From contig NW_027184079.1 of the NCBI RefSeq assembly GCF_041296385.1, forward strand, positions 930,001 to 994,000: a stretch of DNA of 64,000 nucleotides, read 5' to 3'. The stretch comes from Aphelocoma coerulescens. Lineage: Eukaryota > Chordata > Aves > Passeriformes > Corvidae. Below, one piece after another: positions 23,776 to 36,192 of the stretch (its first letter is position 1; every line of letters starts with the position of its first letter). A model generated the notes under the pieces. It ran no database searches. It had not been told where the DNA came from and saw nothing but the letters and a program-made list of their open reading frames with translations. The position numbers and the translations under genes were made by a program.

Positions 23776-26181
23776 GTAAGAATGATGCATGGTCGGCAGT
23801 CGTGGTGTAAACAGAAACATTTCTTGCAATCATCCCTTCTGTTAGAATAGTTTCACTTTCCGGTTTGAATAGCGTGAGCCTGGAAAGCCAATAGTCTAAA
23901 TGTTCAGATGTCTGGTACCCAGTAGTAGACATGAACTCAAGTCTCTCATAGAAACATGAGGTTTTTTCCTTAAGCCAAGTGCTGGGAAGGGAATTTCTTC
24001 TGCAAAAGTACTGTGCTTCTGCTGCTTGTTCCATTTTAGAAAGTTTCCTCCCTTGGCCCTGCCTTGTTTGAATAGTCCTTTCTCTTCTAACTAGAAGCTC
24101 CAGGTTTTCTTCTTACAAGTTGTCTTTGTTTTCTTTGTCCACAGACAGGAGTCCCTGCTCTCCCAGAGCCATGTCGATCATCAGAACCTGCTTGTGGCTG
24201 CGGATGCAGATGGCCACGAAAGGCCTAGAAGTAAAAACTGGAGCAATGTCGTGTCCAAGAAGATTTTCCCAGAGAAAAGCATCCTAGGAGCGGCAAGTGT
24301 CATGTAGCTGCCAGTTTCCAGTATATGACTCTCAGGATGCTGTGGCGCTGCCAAAGGCGAAGAGGATCAGAGAGCTGCCAGACACGATCCTCGAGCAGGA
24401 AAGGCAGATTTTAGGAGCTCCAGGGAATTCCCTGATGTCAGCAGTGGAGGAGCAGGATGAGGAAGATGTCCACGCTTGGGCTACTTGTGGCAAGAGTGTC
24501 CAAGGCTCCCAGTGCCTCCGTGAGAGCTGCAGGAGTGGAGTCAGAGGAAGGCCTTTGGACAGGACTGCCTCCTCCCTCAGAGCCATGGCTCTCAGCAGAA
24601 CCGTCTCATTGCTGAGGATGCACCTGTCCAGGAAGAGCCTTGCAAAGGAGTAGGAGTCCAGCTCATTGCAGTAAGGGAATGGCTGAGGGATGTTTCCCAG
24701 GAGCAACTATGCTGAAGGTGCCAGTTCTAGTCCATGGCTCGCAGGATGCTGCAGCACTGCCATAGGAGAAGGGGTTTGGCATGGTGCTAGAGAAGGTCCT
24801 CGAGCAGCAAAGGCAGGTGTTTGCAGCTCCAGGGAATACCCTGACGTCAGCAGTGGAGTAGCAGGATGAGGAAGATGTGCACGCTTGGGCTACTTGTGGC
24901 AAGAGCCTCTATCCCTGCCCTTGCCTGGGTGAGAGTTGCCGGAGCGCAGATGGAGGAAGGCCTTTGGACAGGTGGAAGGTAAGAATGATGCATGGTCGGC
25001 AGTCGTGGTGTAAACAGAAACATTTCTTGCAATCATCCCTACTGTTAGAGTAGTTTCACTTTCCGGTTTGAATAGCGTGAGCCTGGAAAGCCAATAGTCT
25101 AAATGTTCAGATGTCTGGTACCCAATAGTAGACATGAACTCATGTCTCTCACAGAAACATCAGGCGTTTTCCTTAAGCCAAGTGCTGGGAGGGGAATTTC
25201 TTCTGCAATACTGCTGTGCTTCTGCTGCTTGTTCCATTTTAGAAAGTTTCCTCCCTTGGCTCTGCCTTGATTGAATAGTCCTTTCTCTTCTAACTAGAAG
25301 CTCCAGGTTTTAATCTTACAAGTTGTCTTTGTTTTCTTTGTCCACAGACAGGAGTCCCTGCTCTCCCAGAGCCATGTCGATCATCAGAAGCTGCTTGTGG
25401 CCGTGGATGCAGATGGCCACGAAAGGCCTAGAAGTAAAATCTGCAGCAAGGTTGTGTGCAAGAAGATTTTCCCAGAGAAAAGCATCCTAGGAGCAGCAAG
25501 TGTCCTGGAGCTGCCAGTTGCCAGTATAGGACTCCTAGGATGCTGTTGCGCTTCCAAAATGTAAGAGGCTCAGAGAGCTGCCAGACACGATCCTCGAGCA
25601 GGAAAGGCAGATGTTGGGAGCTCCAGGGAATTCCCTGATGTCAGCAGTGGCGGAGCAATATGAGGAAGATGTCCACGCTTGGGCTACTTGTGGCAAGCGT
25701 GTCCAAGGCTCCCAGTGCCTCCGTGGGAGCTGCAGGAGTGGAGACGGAGGAAGGCCTTTGGGCAGGACTGGCTGCTCCCTCAGAGCCGTGGCTCTCAGCA
25801 GAACCGTCTCATTGCTGAGGATGCACCTATCCAGGAAGAGCCTTGCAAAGGAGTAGGAGTCCAGCTCATTGCAGTAAGGGAATGGCTGAAGGATGTTTCC
25901 CAGGAGCAACTATGCTGAAGGTGCCAGTTCCAGTCCATGGCTCGCAGGATGCTGCAGCACTGCCATAGGAGAAGGCATTTGGCATGGTGCTAGAGAAGAT
26001 CCTCGAGCAGCAAAGGCAGGTGTTTGCAGCTCCAGGGAATTCCTAGATGTCAGCAGTGGAAGATCAGGATGAGGAATATCTCCAGGCTTGGGCTACTTGT
26101 GGCAAGAGCCTCCATCCCTGCCCGAGCTTGGGTGAGAGTTGCCAGAGCGCAGACGGAGGAAGGCCTTTGGACAGGTGCAAG
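23776..26181 (+). repeat. Two extra long units outside the regular higher-order pattern
   Basis: These are two consecutive 1203-bp units (donors 23776, 24979, 26182). Together with the preceding H5 unit they share private variants with 49.7-52.1 kb at an offset of 25920 bp, for example GAGCGGCAAGTGTCATG at about 24289 and 50209. They also share variants with 58.5-60.9 kb at an offset of 34730 bp, for example GACTGCCTCCTCCCTC at about 24564 and 59294. They are therefore one of several dispersed copies of the same L-L segment. Confidence 0.8.
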
Positions 26182-29100
26182 GTAAGAATGATGCATGGTC
26201 GGCAGTCGTGGTGCGAGCAGAAACATTTCTTGCAATCGCCTCTAGCTTTTAGAGTAGTTTCACTTTCCGGTTTGAATAGCGTGAGCCTGGAAAGCCGATA
26301 GTCTAAATGTTCAGATGTCTGCTACCCTATAGTAGACATGAACTCAAGTCTCTCATAGAAACATGAGGTTTTTTCCTTAAGCCAAGTGCTGGGAGGGGAA
26401 TTTCTTCTGCAAATCTACTGTGCTTCTGCTGCTTGTTCCATTTTAGAAAGTTTCCTCCCTAGGCCCTGCCTTGATTGAATAGTCCTTTCTCTTCTAACTA
26501 GAAGCTCCAGGTTTTAATCTTACAAGTTGTCTTTGTTTTCTTTGTCCACAGACAGGAGTCCCTGCTCTCCCAGAGCCCTGTTGATCATCAGAAGCTGCTT
26601 GTGGCTGAGAATGCAGATGGCCACGAAAGGCCTAGAAGTAAAAACTGGAGCAAGGTTGTATGCAAGAAGATTTTCCCAGAGAAAAGCATCCTAGGAGCAG
26701 CAAGTGTCCTGGAGGTGCCAGTTGCCAGTATATGACTCCTAGGATGCTGTGGCGCTGCCAAAGTTGAAGAGGCTCAGAGAGCTGCCAGACATGATCCTCC
26801 AGCTGGAAAGGCAGATGTTGGGAGCTCCAGGGAATTCCCTGACGTCAGCAGTGGAGGAGCAGGATGAGGAAGATGTCCCCGCTTGGGCTACTTGTGGCAA
26901 GAGTGTCCGAGGCTCCCAGTGCCTCCGTGAGAGCGGCAGGACTGGAGACGGAGGAAGGCCTTTGGACAGGTGCAAGGTAAGAATGATGCATGGTCCCCAG
27001 TTGTGGTGAGTACAGAAACATTTCTTCCAAGCATCTCTAGCTTTTGAAATAGTTTGACATTCCGGTTTGAATTGCGTGAGCCTGGAAAGCCAGTAGTCTA
27101 AATGTTCAGATGTCTGCTATCCAATAGTAGACATGAACTCAAGTCTCTCATAGAAACATCAGGCTTTTTCCTTAAGCCAAGTGCTGGGAGGGGAATTTCT
27201 TCTGCAAAACTACTGTGCTTCTGCTGCTTGTTCCATTTTAGAAAGTTTCCTGCTTTGGCCCTGCCTTGATTGAATAGTCCTTTCTCTTCTATCTAGAAGC
27301 TCCAGGTTTTCTTCTTACAAGTTGTCTTTGTTTTCTTTGTCCACAGACAGGAGTCCCTGCTCTCCCAGAGCCATGTCGATCATCAGAAGCTGCTTGTGGC
27401 TGCGGATGCACATGGCCACGAAAGACCTAGAAGTAAAAACTGGAGCAATGTCGTGTCCAAGAAGATTTTCCCAGAGAAAAGCATCCTAGGAGCAGCAAGT
27501 GTCCTGGAGGTGCCAGTTGCCAGTATATGACTCCTAGGATGCTGTGGCGCAGCCAAAGATGAAGAGGCTCAGAGAGCTGCCAGACATGATCCTCCAGCAG
27601 GAAAGGCAGGTGTTTGCAGCTCCAGGGAATTCCCTGACGTCAGCAGTGGAGGAGCAGGATGAGGAAGATGTCCACGCTTGGGCTACTTGTGGCAAGAGTG
27701 TCCAAGGCTCCCAGTGCCTCCGTGGGAGCTGCAGGAGTGGAGTCAGAGGAAGGCCTTTGGACAGGACTCGCTGCTCCCTCAGAGCCATGGCTCTCAGCAG
27801 AACCGTCTCATTGCTGAGGATGCACCTGTCCAGGAAGAGCCTTGCAAAGGAGTAGGAGTCCAGCTCATTGCAGTAAGGGAATGGCTGAGGGATGTTTCCC
27901 AGGAGCAACTTTGCTGGAGGTGCCAGTTCCAGTACGTGAGTCGCAGGATGCTGCAGCGCTGCCATAGGAGAAGGCATTTGGCATGGTGCTAGAGAAGATC
28001 CTTGAGCAGCAAAGGCAAGTGTTTGCAGCTCCAGGGAATTCCTAGATGTCAGCAGTGGAAGATCAGGATGAGGAAGATGTCCGCGCTTGGGCTACTTGTG
28101 GCACGAGCCTCCATCCCTGCCCGACCTTGGGTGAGAGTTGCCAGAGCGCAGACGGAGGAAGGCCTTTGGACAGGTGCAAGGTAAGAATGATGCATGGTCG
28201 GCAGTCGTGGTGTAAACAGAAACATTTCTTGCAATCATCCCTACTGTTAGAGTAGTTTCCCTTTCCGGTTTGAATAGCGTGAGCATGGAAAGCCAATAGT
28301 CTAAATGTTCAGATGTCTGGTACCCAGTAGTAGACATGAACTCAAGTCTCTCATAGAAACATCAGGCTTTTTCCTTAAGCCAAGTGCTGGCAGGGGAATT
28401 TCTTCTGCAAAACTGCTCTGCTTCTTCTGCTTGTTCCATTTTAGAAAGTTTCCTCCCTTGGCCCTGCCTTGATTGAATAGTCCTTTCTCTTCTAACTAGA
28501 AGCTCCAGGTTTTCTTCTTACAAGTTGTCTTTGTTTTCTTTGTCCACAGACAGGAGTCCCTGCTCTCCCAGAGCCATGTCGATCATCAGAAGCTGCTTGT
28601 GGCTGCGGATGCAGATGGCTACGAAAGGCCTAGGAGTAAAAACTGCAGCAATGTCGTGTGCAAGAAGATTTTCCCAGGGAAAAGCATCCTAGGAGCAGCA
28701 AGTGTCCTGGAGGTGCCAGTTGCCAGTATATGACTCCTAGGATGCTGTGGTGCAGCCAAAGGCGAAGAGGGTCAGAGAGCTGAAAGACACAATCCTCGAG
28801 GAGGAAAGGCAGATGTTGGGAGCTCCAGGGAATTCCCTGACGTCAGCAGTGGAGGAGCAGGATGAGGAAGATGTCCACGCTTGGGCTACTTGTGGCAAGA
28901 GTGTCCAAGGCTCCCAGTGCCTCCGTGGGAGCTGCAGGACTGGTGACGGAGGACAACCATTGGGCAGGACTGGCTGCTCCCTCAGAGCCATGGCTCTCAG
29001 CAGAACCGTCTCATTGCTGAGGATGCACCTGTCCAGGAAGAGCATTGCAGAGGAGTAGGAGTCCAGCTCATTGCAGTAAGGGAATGGCTGAGGGATGTTT

Positions 29101-32100
29101 CCCAGGAGCAACTTTGCTGGAGGTGCCAGTTCCAGTCCATGGCTCGCAGGATGCTGCAGCTCTGCCATAGGAGAAGGAGTTTGGCATGGTGCTAGAGAAG
29201 ATCCTCGAGCAGCAAAGGCAGGTGTTTGCAGCTCCAGGGAATTCCCTGATGTCAGCAGTGGAGGAGCAGGATGAGGAAGATCTCGACGCTTGGGCTACTT
29301 GTGGCAAGAGTGTCCAAGGCTCCCAGTGCCTCCGTGGGAGCTGCAGGAGTGGAGTCAGAGGAAGGCCTTTGGACAGGACTCGCTGCTCCCTCAGAGCCAT
29401 GGCTCTCAGCAGAACCGTCTCATTGCTGAGGATGCACCTGTCCAGGAAGAGCCTTGCAAAGGAGTAGGAGTCCAGCTCATTGCAGTAAGGGAATGGCTGA
29501 AGGATGTTTCCCAGGAGCAACTATGCTGAAGGTGCCAGTTCCAGTCCATGGCTCGCAGGATGCTGCAGCACTGCCATAGGAGAAGGGGTTTGGCATGGTG
29601 CTAGAGAAGATCCTCGAGCAGCAAAGGCAGGTGTTTGCAGCTCCAGGGAATACCCTGACGTCAGCAGTGGAGTAGCAGGATGAGGAAGATGTCCACGCTT
29701 GGGCTACTTGTGGCAAGAGCCTCCATCCTTGCCCTTGCCTGGGTGAGAGTTGCCAGAGCGCAGACGCAGGAAGGCCTTTGGACAGGTGCAAGGTAAGAAT
29801 GATGCATGGTCGGCAGTCGTGGTGTAAACAGAAACATTTCTTGCAATCATCCCTACTGTTAGAGTAGTTTCACTTTCCGGTTTGAATAGCGTGAGCATGG
29901 ATAGCCAATAGTCTAAATGTTCAGATGTCTGCTACCCTATAGTAGACATGAACTCAAGTCTCTCATAGAAACATCAGGCTTTTTCCTTAAGCCAAGTGCT
30001 GGGAGGGGAATTTCTTCTGCAAAAGTACTGTGCTTCTGCTGCTTGTTCCATTTTAGAAAGTTTCCTCCCTTGGCCCTGCCTTGATTGAATAGTCCTTTCT
30101 CTTCTAACTAGAAGCTCCAGGTTTTCTTCTTACAAGTTGTCTTTGTTTTCTTTGTCCACAGACAGGGGTCCCTGTTTTCCCAGAGCCATGTCGATCATCA
30201 GAAGCTGTTTGTGGCTGCGGATGCAGATGGCCACGAAAGGCCTAGAAGTAAAAACTGGAGCAATGTCGTGTCCAAGAAGATTTTCCCAGAGAAAAGCATC
30301 CTAGGAGCAGAGAGTGTCCTGTAGCTGCCAGTTTCCAGTATATGACTCTCAGGATGCTGTGGCGCTGCCAAAGGCGAAGAGGCTCAGAGAGCTGCCAGAC
30401 ACGATCCTCGAGCAGGAAAGGCAGATTTTAGGAGCTCCAGGGAATTCCCTGACGTCAGCAGTGGAGGAGCAGGATGAGGAAGATGTCCACGCTTGGGCTA
30501 CTTGTGACAAGAGTGTCCAAGGCTCCCAGTGCCTCCGTGGGAGCTGCAGGAGTGGAGTCAGAGGAAGGCCTTTTGACAGGACTGGCTGCTCCCTCAGAGC
30601 CATGGCTCTCAGCAGAACCGTCTCATTGCTGAGGATGCACCTGTCCAGGAAGAGCCTTGCAGAGGAGTAGGAGTCCAGCTCATTGCAGTAAGGGAATGGC
30701 TGAATGATGTTTCCCAGGAGCAACTATGCTGAAGGTGCCAGTTCCAGTCCATGGCTCGCAGGATGCTGCAGCACTGCCATAGGAGAATAGGTTTGGCATG
30801 GTGCTAGAGAAGGTCCTCGAGCAGCAAAGGCAGGTGTTTGCAGCTCCAGGGAATACCCTGACGTCAGCAGTGGAGTAGCAGGATGAGGAAGATGTGCACG
30901 CTTGGGCTACTTGTGGCAAGAGCCTCCATCCCTGCCCTTGCCTGGGTGAGAGTTGCCGGAGCGCAGATGGAGGAAGGCCTTTGGACAGGTGCAAGGTAAG
31001 AATGATGGATGGTCGGCAGTCGTGGTGTAAACAGAAACATTTCTTGCAATCATCCTTACTGTTAGAGTAGTTTCACTTTCAGGTTTGAATAGCGTGAGCC
31101 TGGAAAGCCAATAGTCTAAATGTTCAGATGTCTGGTACCCAGTAGTAGACATGAACTCAAGTCTCTCATAGGAACATGAGGTTTTTTCCTTAAGCCAAGT
31201 GCTGGGAAGGGAATTTCTTCTGCAAAAGTACTGTGCTTCTGCTGCTTGTTCCATTTTAGAAAGTTTCCTCCCTTGGCCCTGCCTTGATTGAATAGTCCTT
31301 TTTTTTCTAACTAGAAGCTCCAGGTTTTCTTCTTACAAGTTGTCTTTGTTTTCTTTGTCCACAGACAGGAGTCCCTGCTCTCCCAGAGCCATGTCGATCA
31401 TCAGAAGCTGCTTGTGGCTGCGGATGCAGATGGCCACGAAAGGCCTAGAAGTAAAAACTGGAGCAATGTCGTGTCCAAGAAGATTTTCCCAGAGAAAAGC
31501 ATCCTAGGAGCAGCAAGTGTCCTGTAGCTGCCAGTTTCCAGTATATGACTCTCAGGATGCTGTGGCGCTGCCAAAGGCGAAGAGGCTCAGAGAGCTGCCA
31601 GACACGATCCTCGAGCAGGAAAGGCAGATTTTAGGAGCTCCAGGGAATTCCCTGATGTCAGCAGTGGAGGAGCAGGATGAGGAAGATCTCGACGCTTGGG
31701 CTACTTGTGGCAAGAGTGTCCAAGGCTCCCAGTGCCTCCGTGGGAGCTGCAGGAGTGGAGTCAGAGGAAGGCCTTTGGACAGGACTGGCTGCTCCCTCAG
31801 AGCCATGGCTCTCAGCAGAACCGTCTCATTGCTGAGGATGCACCTGTCCAGGAAGAGCCTTGCAAAGGAGTAGGAGTCCAGCTCATTGCAGTAAGGGAAT
31901 GGCTGAAGGATGTTTCCCAGGAGCAACTATGCTGAAGGTGCCAGTTCCAGTCCATGGCTCGCAGGATGCTGCAGCACTGCCATAGGAGAAGGGGTTTGGC
32001 ATGGTGCTAGAGAAGGTCCTCGAGCCGCAAAGGCAGGTGTTTGCAGCTCCAGGGAATACCCTGATGTCAGCAGTGGAGTAGCAGGATGAGGAAGATGTCC

Positions 32101-34603
32101 ACGCTTGGGCTACTTGTGGCAAGAGCCTCCATCCTTGCCCTTGCCTGGGTGAGAGTTGCCGGAGCGCAGACGGAGGAAGGCCTTTGGACAGGTGCAAGGT
32201 AAGAATGATGCATGGTCGGCAGTCGTGGTGTAAACAGAAACATTTCTTGCAATCATCCCTACTGTTAGAGTAGTTTCACTTTCCGGTTTGAATAGCGTGA
32301 GCATGGAAAGCCAATAGTCTAAATGTTCAGATGTCTGGTACCCAGTAGTAGACATGAACTCAAGTCTCTCATAGAAACATGAGGTTTTTTCCTTAAGCCA
32401 AGTGCTGGGAGGGGAATTTCTTCTGCAAAACTACTGTGCTTCTGCTGCTTGTTCCATTTTAGAAAGTTTCCTCCCTTGGCCCTGCCTTGATTGAATAGTC
32501 CTTTCTCTTCTAACTAGAAGCTCCAGGTTTTCTTCTTACAAGTTGTCTTTGTTTTCTTTGTCCACAGACAGGGGTCCCTGTTTTCCCAGAGCCATGTCGA
32601 TCATCAGAAGCTGCTTGTGGCTGCGGATGCAGATGGCCACGAAAGGCCTAGAAGTAAAAACTGGAGCAATGTCGTGTCCAAGAAGATTTTCCTAGAGAAA
32701 AGCATCCTAGGAGCAGAGAGTGTCCTGTAGCTGCCAGTTTCCAGTATATGACTCTCAGGATGCTGTGGCGCTGCCAAAGGCGAAGAGGCTCAGAGAGCTG
32801 CCAGACACGATCCTCGAGCAGGAAAGGCAGATTTTAGGAGCTCCAGGGAATTCCCTGACGTCAGCAGTGGAGGAGCAGGATGAGGAAGATGTCCACGCTT
32901 GGGCTACTTGTGGCAAGAGTGTCCAAGGCTCCCAGTGCCTCCGTGGGAGCTGCAGGAGTGGAGTCAGAGGAAGGCCTTTTGACAGGACTGGCTGCTCCCT
33001 CAGAGCCATGGCTCTCAGCAGAACCGTCTCATTGCTGAGGATGCACCTGTCCAGGAAGAGCCTTGCAGAGGAGTAGGAGTCCAGCTCATTGCAGTAAGGG
33101 AATGGCTGAATGATGTTTCCCAGGAGCAACTATGCTGAAGGTGCCAGTTCCAGTCCATGGCTCGCAGGATGCTGCAGCACTGCCATAGGAGAAGGGGTTT
33201 GGCATGGTGCTAGAGAAGGTCCTCGAGCAGCAAAGGCAGGTGTTTGCAGCTCCAGGGAATACCCTGATGTCAGCAGTGGAGTAGCAGGATGAGGAAGATG
33301 TGCACGCTTGGGCTACTTGTGGCAAGAGCCTCTATCCCTGCCCTTGCCTGGGTGAGAGTTGCCAGAGCGCAGACGGAGGAAGGCCTTTGGACAGGTGCAA
33401 GGTAAGAATGATGGATGGTCGGCAGTCGTGGTGTAAACAGAAACATTTCTTGCAATCATCCCTACTGTTAGAGTAGTTTCACTTTCCGGTTTGAATAGTG
33501 TGAGCCTGGAAAGCCAATAGTCTAAATGTTCAGATGTCTGCTACCCTATAGTAGACATGAACTCAAGTCTCTCATAGAAACATGAGGTTTTTTCTTAAGC
33601 CAAGTGCTGGGAGGGGAATTTCTTCTGCAAAACTACTGTGCTTCTGCTGCTTGTTCCATTTTAGAAAGTTTCCTCCCTTGGCTCTGCCTTGATTGAATAG
33701 TCCTTTCTCTTCTAACTAGAAGCTCCAGGTTTTAATCTTACAAGTTGTCTTTGTTTTCTTTGTCCACAGACAGGAGTCCCTGCTCTCCCAGAGCCATGTC
33801 GATCATCAGAAGCTGCTTGTGGCTGTGGATGCAGATGGCCACAAAAGGCCTAGAAGTAAAATCTGCAGCAAGGTTGTGTGCAAGAAGATTTTCCCAGAGA
33901 AAAGCATCCTAGGAGCAGCAAGTGTCCTGGAGGTGCCAGTTGCCAGTATATGACTCCTAGGATGTTGTTGCGCTTCCAAAGTGTAAGAGGCTCAGAGAGC
34001 TGCCAGACACGATCCTCGAGCAGGAAAGGAAGATGTTGGGAGCTCCAGGGAATTCCCTGATGTCAGCAGTGGAGGAGCAGGATGAGGAAGATCTCGATGC
34101 TTGGGCTACTTGTGGCAAGAGTGTCCAAGGCTCCCAGTGCCTCCGTGGGAGCTGCAGGAGTGGAGTCAGAGGAAGGCCTTTGGACAGGACTGGCTGCTCC
34201 CTCAGAGCCATGGCTCTCAGCAGAACCGTCTCATTGCTGAGGATGCACCTGTCCAGGAAGAGCCTTGCAAAGGAGTAGGAGTCCAGCTCATTGCAGTAAG
34301 GGAATGGCTGAAGGATGTTTCCCAGGAGCAACTATGCTGAAGGTGCCAGTTCCAGTCCATGGCTCGCAGGATGCTGCAGCACTGCCATAGGAGAAGGGGT
34401 TTGGCATGGTGCTAGAGAAGATCCTCGAGCCGCAAAGGCAGGTGTTTGCAGCTCCAGGGAATTCCTAGATGTCAGCAGTGGAAGATCAGGATGAGGAATA
34501 TCTCCAGGCTTGGGCTACTTGTGGCAAGAGCCTCCATCCCTGCCCGAGCTTGGGTGAGAGTTGCCAGAGCGCAGACGGAGGAAGGCCTTTGGACAGGTGC
34601 AAG
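26182..34603 (+). repeat. Expanded higher-order block (S, L, 1612-bp unit, then four L)
   Basis: Unit sizes are 795, 1204, 1612, 1203, 1203, 1203 and 1202, for a total of 8422 bp. The start of this block (26.0-27.1 kb) matches 34.5-35.5 kb at an offset of 8422, so the block boundaries coincide with a duplication boundary. The final unit is 1 bp short (TTTTTTCTTAAGCC at about 33587, one C fewer than other copies). Confidence 0.82.
28181..29792 (+). repeat. 1612-bp triple-subrepeat unit (unequal-exchange product)
   Basis: This is the only unit between adjacent donors with three exon subrepeats. It exceeds a long unit by exactly 408 bp, one subrepeat. The middle subrepeat (about 29113-29520) begins as a B type (MVLEKILEQQRQVFAAPGNS) and continues as an A type (SLMSAVEEQDEEDLDAWATC). 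It is therefore a hybrid, as expected from out-of-register recombination between A and B within the conserved core around GCTCCAGGGAATTCC. Confidence 0.8.
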
Positions 34604-35398
34604 GTAAGAATGATGCATGGTCGGCAGTCGTGGTGCGAGCAGAAACATTTCTTGCAATCGCCTCTAGCTTTTAGAGTAGTTTCACTTTCCGGTTTGAATA
34701 GTGTGAGCCTGGAAAGCCAATAGTCTAAATGTTCAGATGTCTGGTACCCAATAGTAGACATGAACTCAAGTCTCTCATAGAAACATGAGGTTTTTTCCTT
34801 AAGCCAAGTGCTGGGAGGGGAATTTCTTCTGCAAATCTACTGTGCTTCTGCTGCTTGTTCCATTTTAGAAAGTTTCCTCCCTTGGCCCTGCCTTGATTGA
34901 ATAGTCCTTTCTCTTCTAACTAGAAGCTCCAGGTTTTAATCTTACAAGTTGTCTTTGTTTTCTTTGTCCACAGACAGGAGTCCCTGCTCTCCCAGAGCCC
35001 TGTTGATCATCAGAACCTGCTTGTGGCTGAGAATGCAGATGGCCACGAAAGGCCTAGAAGTAAAAACTGGAGCAAGGTTGTATGCAAGAAGATTTTCCCA
35101 GAGAAAAGCATCCTAGGAGCAGCAAGTGTCCTGGAGGTGCCAGTTGCCAGTATATGACTCCTAGGATGCTGTGGCGCTGCCAAAGGTGAAGAGGCTCAGA
35201 GAGCTGCCAGACATGATCCTCCAGCTGGAAAGGCAGATGTTGGGAGCTCCAGGGAATTCCCTGACGTCAGCAGTGGAGGAGCAGGATGAGGAAGATGTCC
35301 CCGCTTGGGCTACTTGTGGCAAGAGTGTCCGAGGCTCCCAGTGCCTCCGTGAGAGCGGCAGGACTGGAGACGGAGGAAGGCCTTTGGACAGGTGCAAG
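34604..35398 (+). repeat. Isolated short unit
   Basis: This is a single 795-bp S unit directly followed by another S unit instead of L units. Its exon carries AGAGTGTCCGAGGCTCC at about 35321 and the diverged S-type sequence before the donor at 35399. It matches 26182-26976 closely at an offset of 8422, so the L-L-L portion of a higher-order copy was probably lost here. Confidence 0.75.
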
Positions 35399-36192
35399 GT
35401 AAGAATGATGCATGGTCCCCAGTTGTGGTGAGTACAGAAACATTTCTTCCAAGCATCTCTAGCTTTTGAAATAGTTTGACATTCCGGTTTGAATTGCGTG
35501 AGCCTGGAAAGCCAGTAGTCTAAATGTTCAGATGTCTGCTATCCAATAGTAGACATGAACTCAAGTCTCTCATAGAAACATCAGACATTTCCTTAAGCCA
35601 AGTGCTGGGAGGGGAATTTCTTCTGCAAAACTACTGTGCTTCTGCTGCTTGTTCCATTTTAGAAAGTTTCCTGCTTTGGCCCTGCCTTGATTGAATAGTC
35701 CTTTCTCTTCTATCTAGAAGCTCCAGGTTTTCTTCTTACAAGTTGTCTTTGTTTTCTTTGTCCACAGACAGGAGTCCCTGCTCTCCCAGAGCCATGTCGA
35801 TCATCAGAAGCTGCTCGTGGCCGCGGATGCACATGGCCACGAAAGACCTAGAAGTAAAATCTGGAGCAAGGTCGTATGCAAGAAGATTTTCCCAGAGAAA
35901 AGCATCCTAGGAGCAGCAAGTGTCCTGGAGGTGCCAGTTGCCAGTATATGACTCCTAGGATGCTGTGGCGCAGCCAAAGATGAAGAGGCTCAGAGAGCTG
36001 CCAGACACGATCCTCGAGCAGGAAAGGCAGATGTTGGGAGCTCCAGGGAATTCCCTGATGTCAGCAGTGGCGGAGCAGGATGAGGAAGATGTCCACGCTT
36101 GGGCTACTTGTGGCAAGAGCCTCCATCCTTGCCCTTGCCTGGGTGAGAGTTGCCAGAGCGCAGACGGAGGAAGGCCTTTGGACAGGTGCAAG
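35399..36192 (+). repeat. Short unit with hybrid exon (A head joined to B tail)
   Basis: This unit is 794 bp long. Unlike other S exons, it starts as A type (KMKRLRELPDTILEQERQM near 35980) and ends with the B-type tail (CGKSLHPCPCLGESC near 36108) before the donor at 36193. This is the reciprocal outcome to the 1612-bp unit: deletion of one subrepeat by A/B exchange in a long unit. The chimeric exon carries a 100-residue open frame (35965-36267, reading into the intron), but no sign of function beyond that. Confidence 0.75.
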
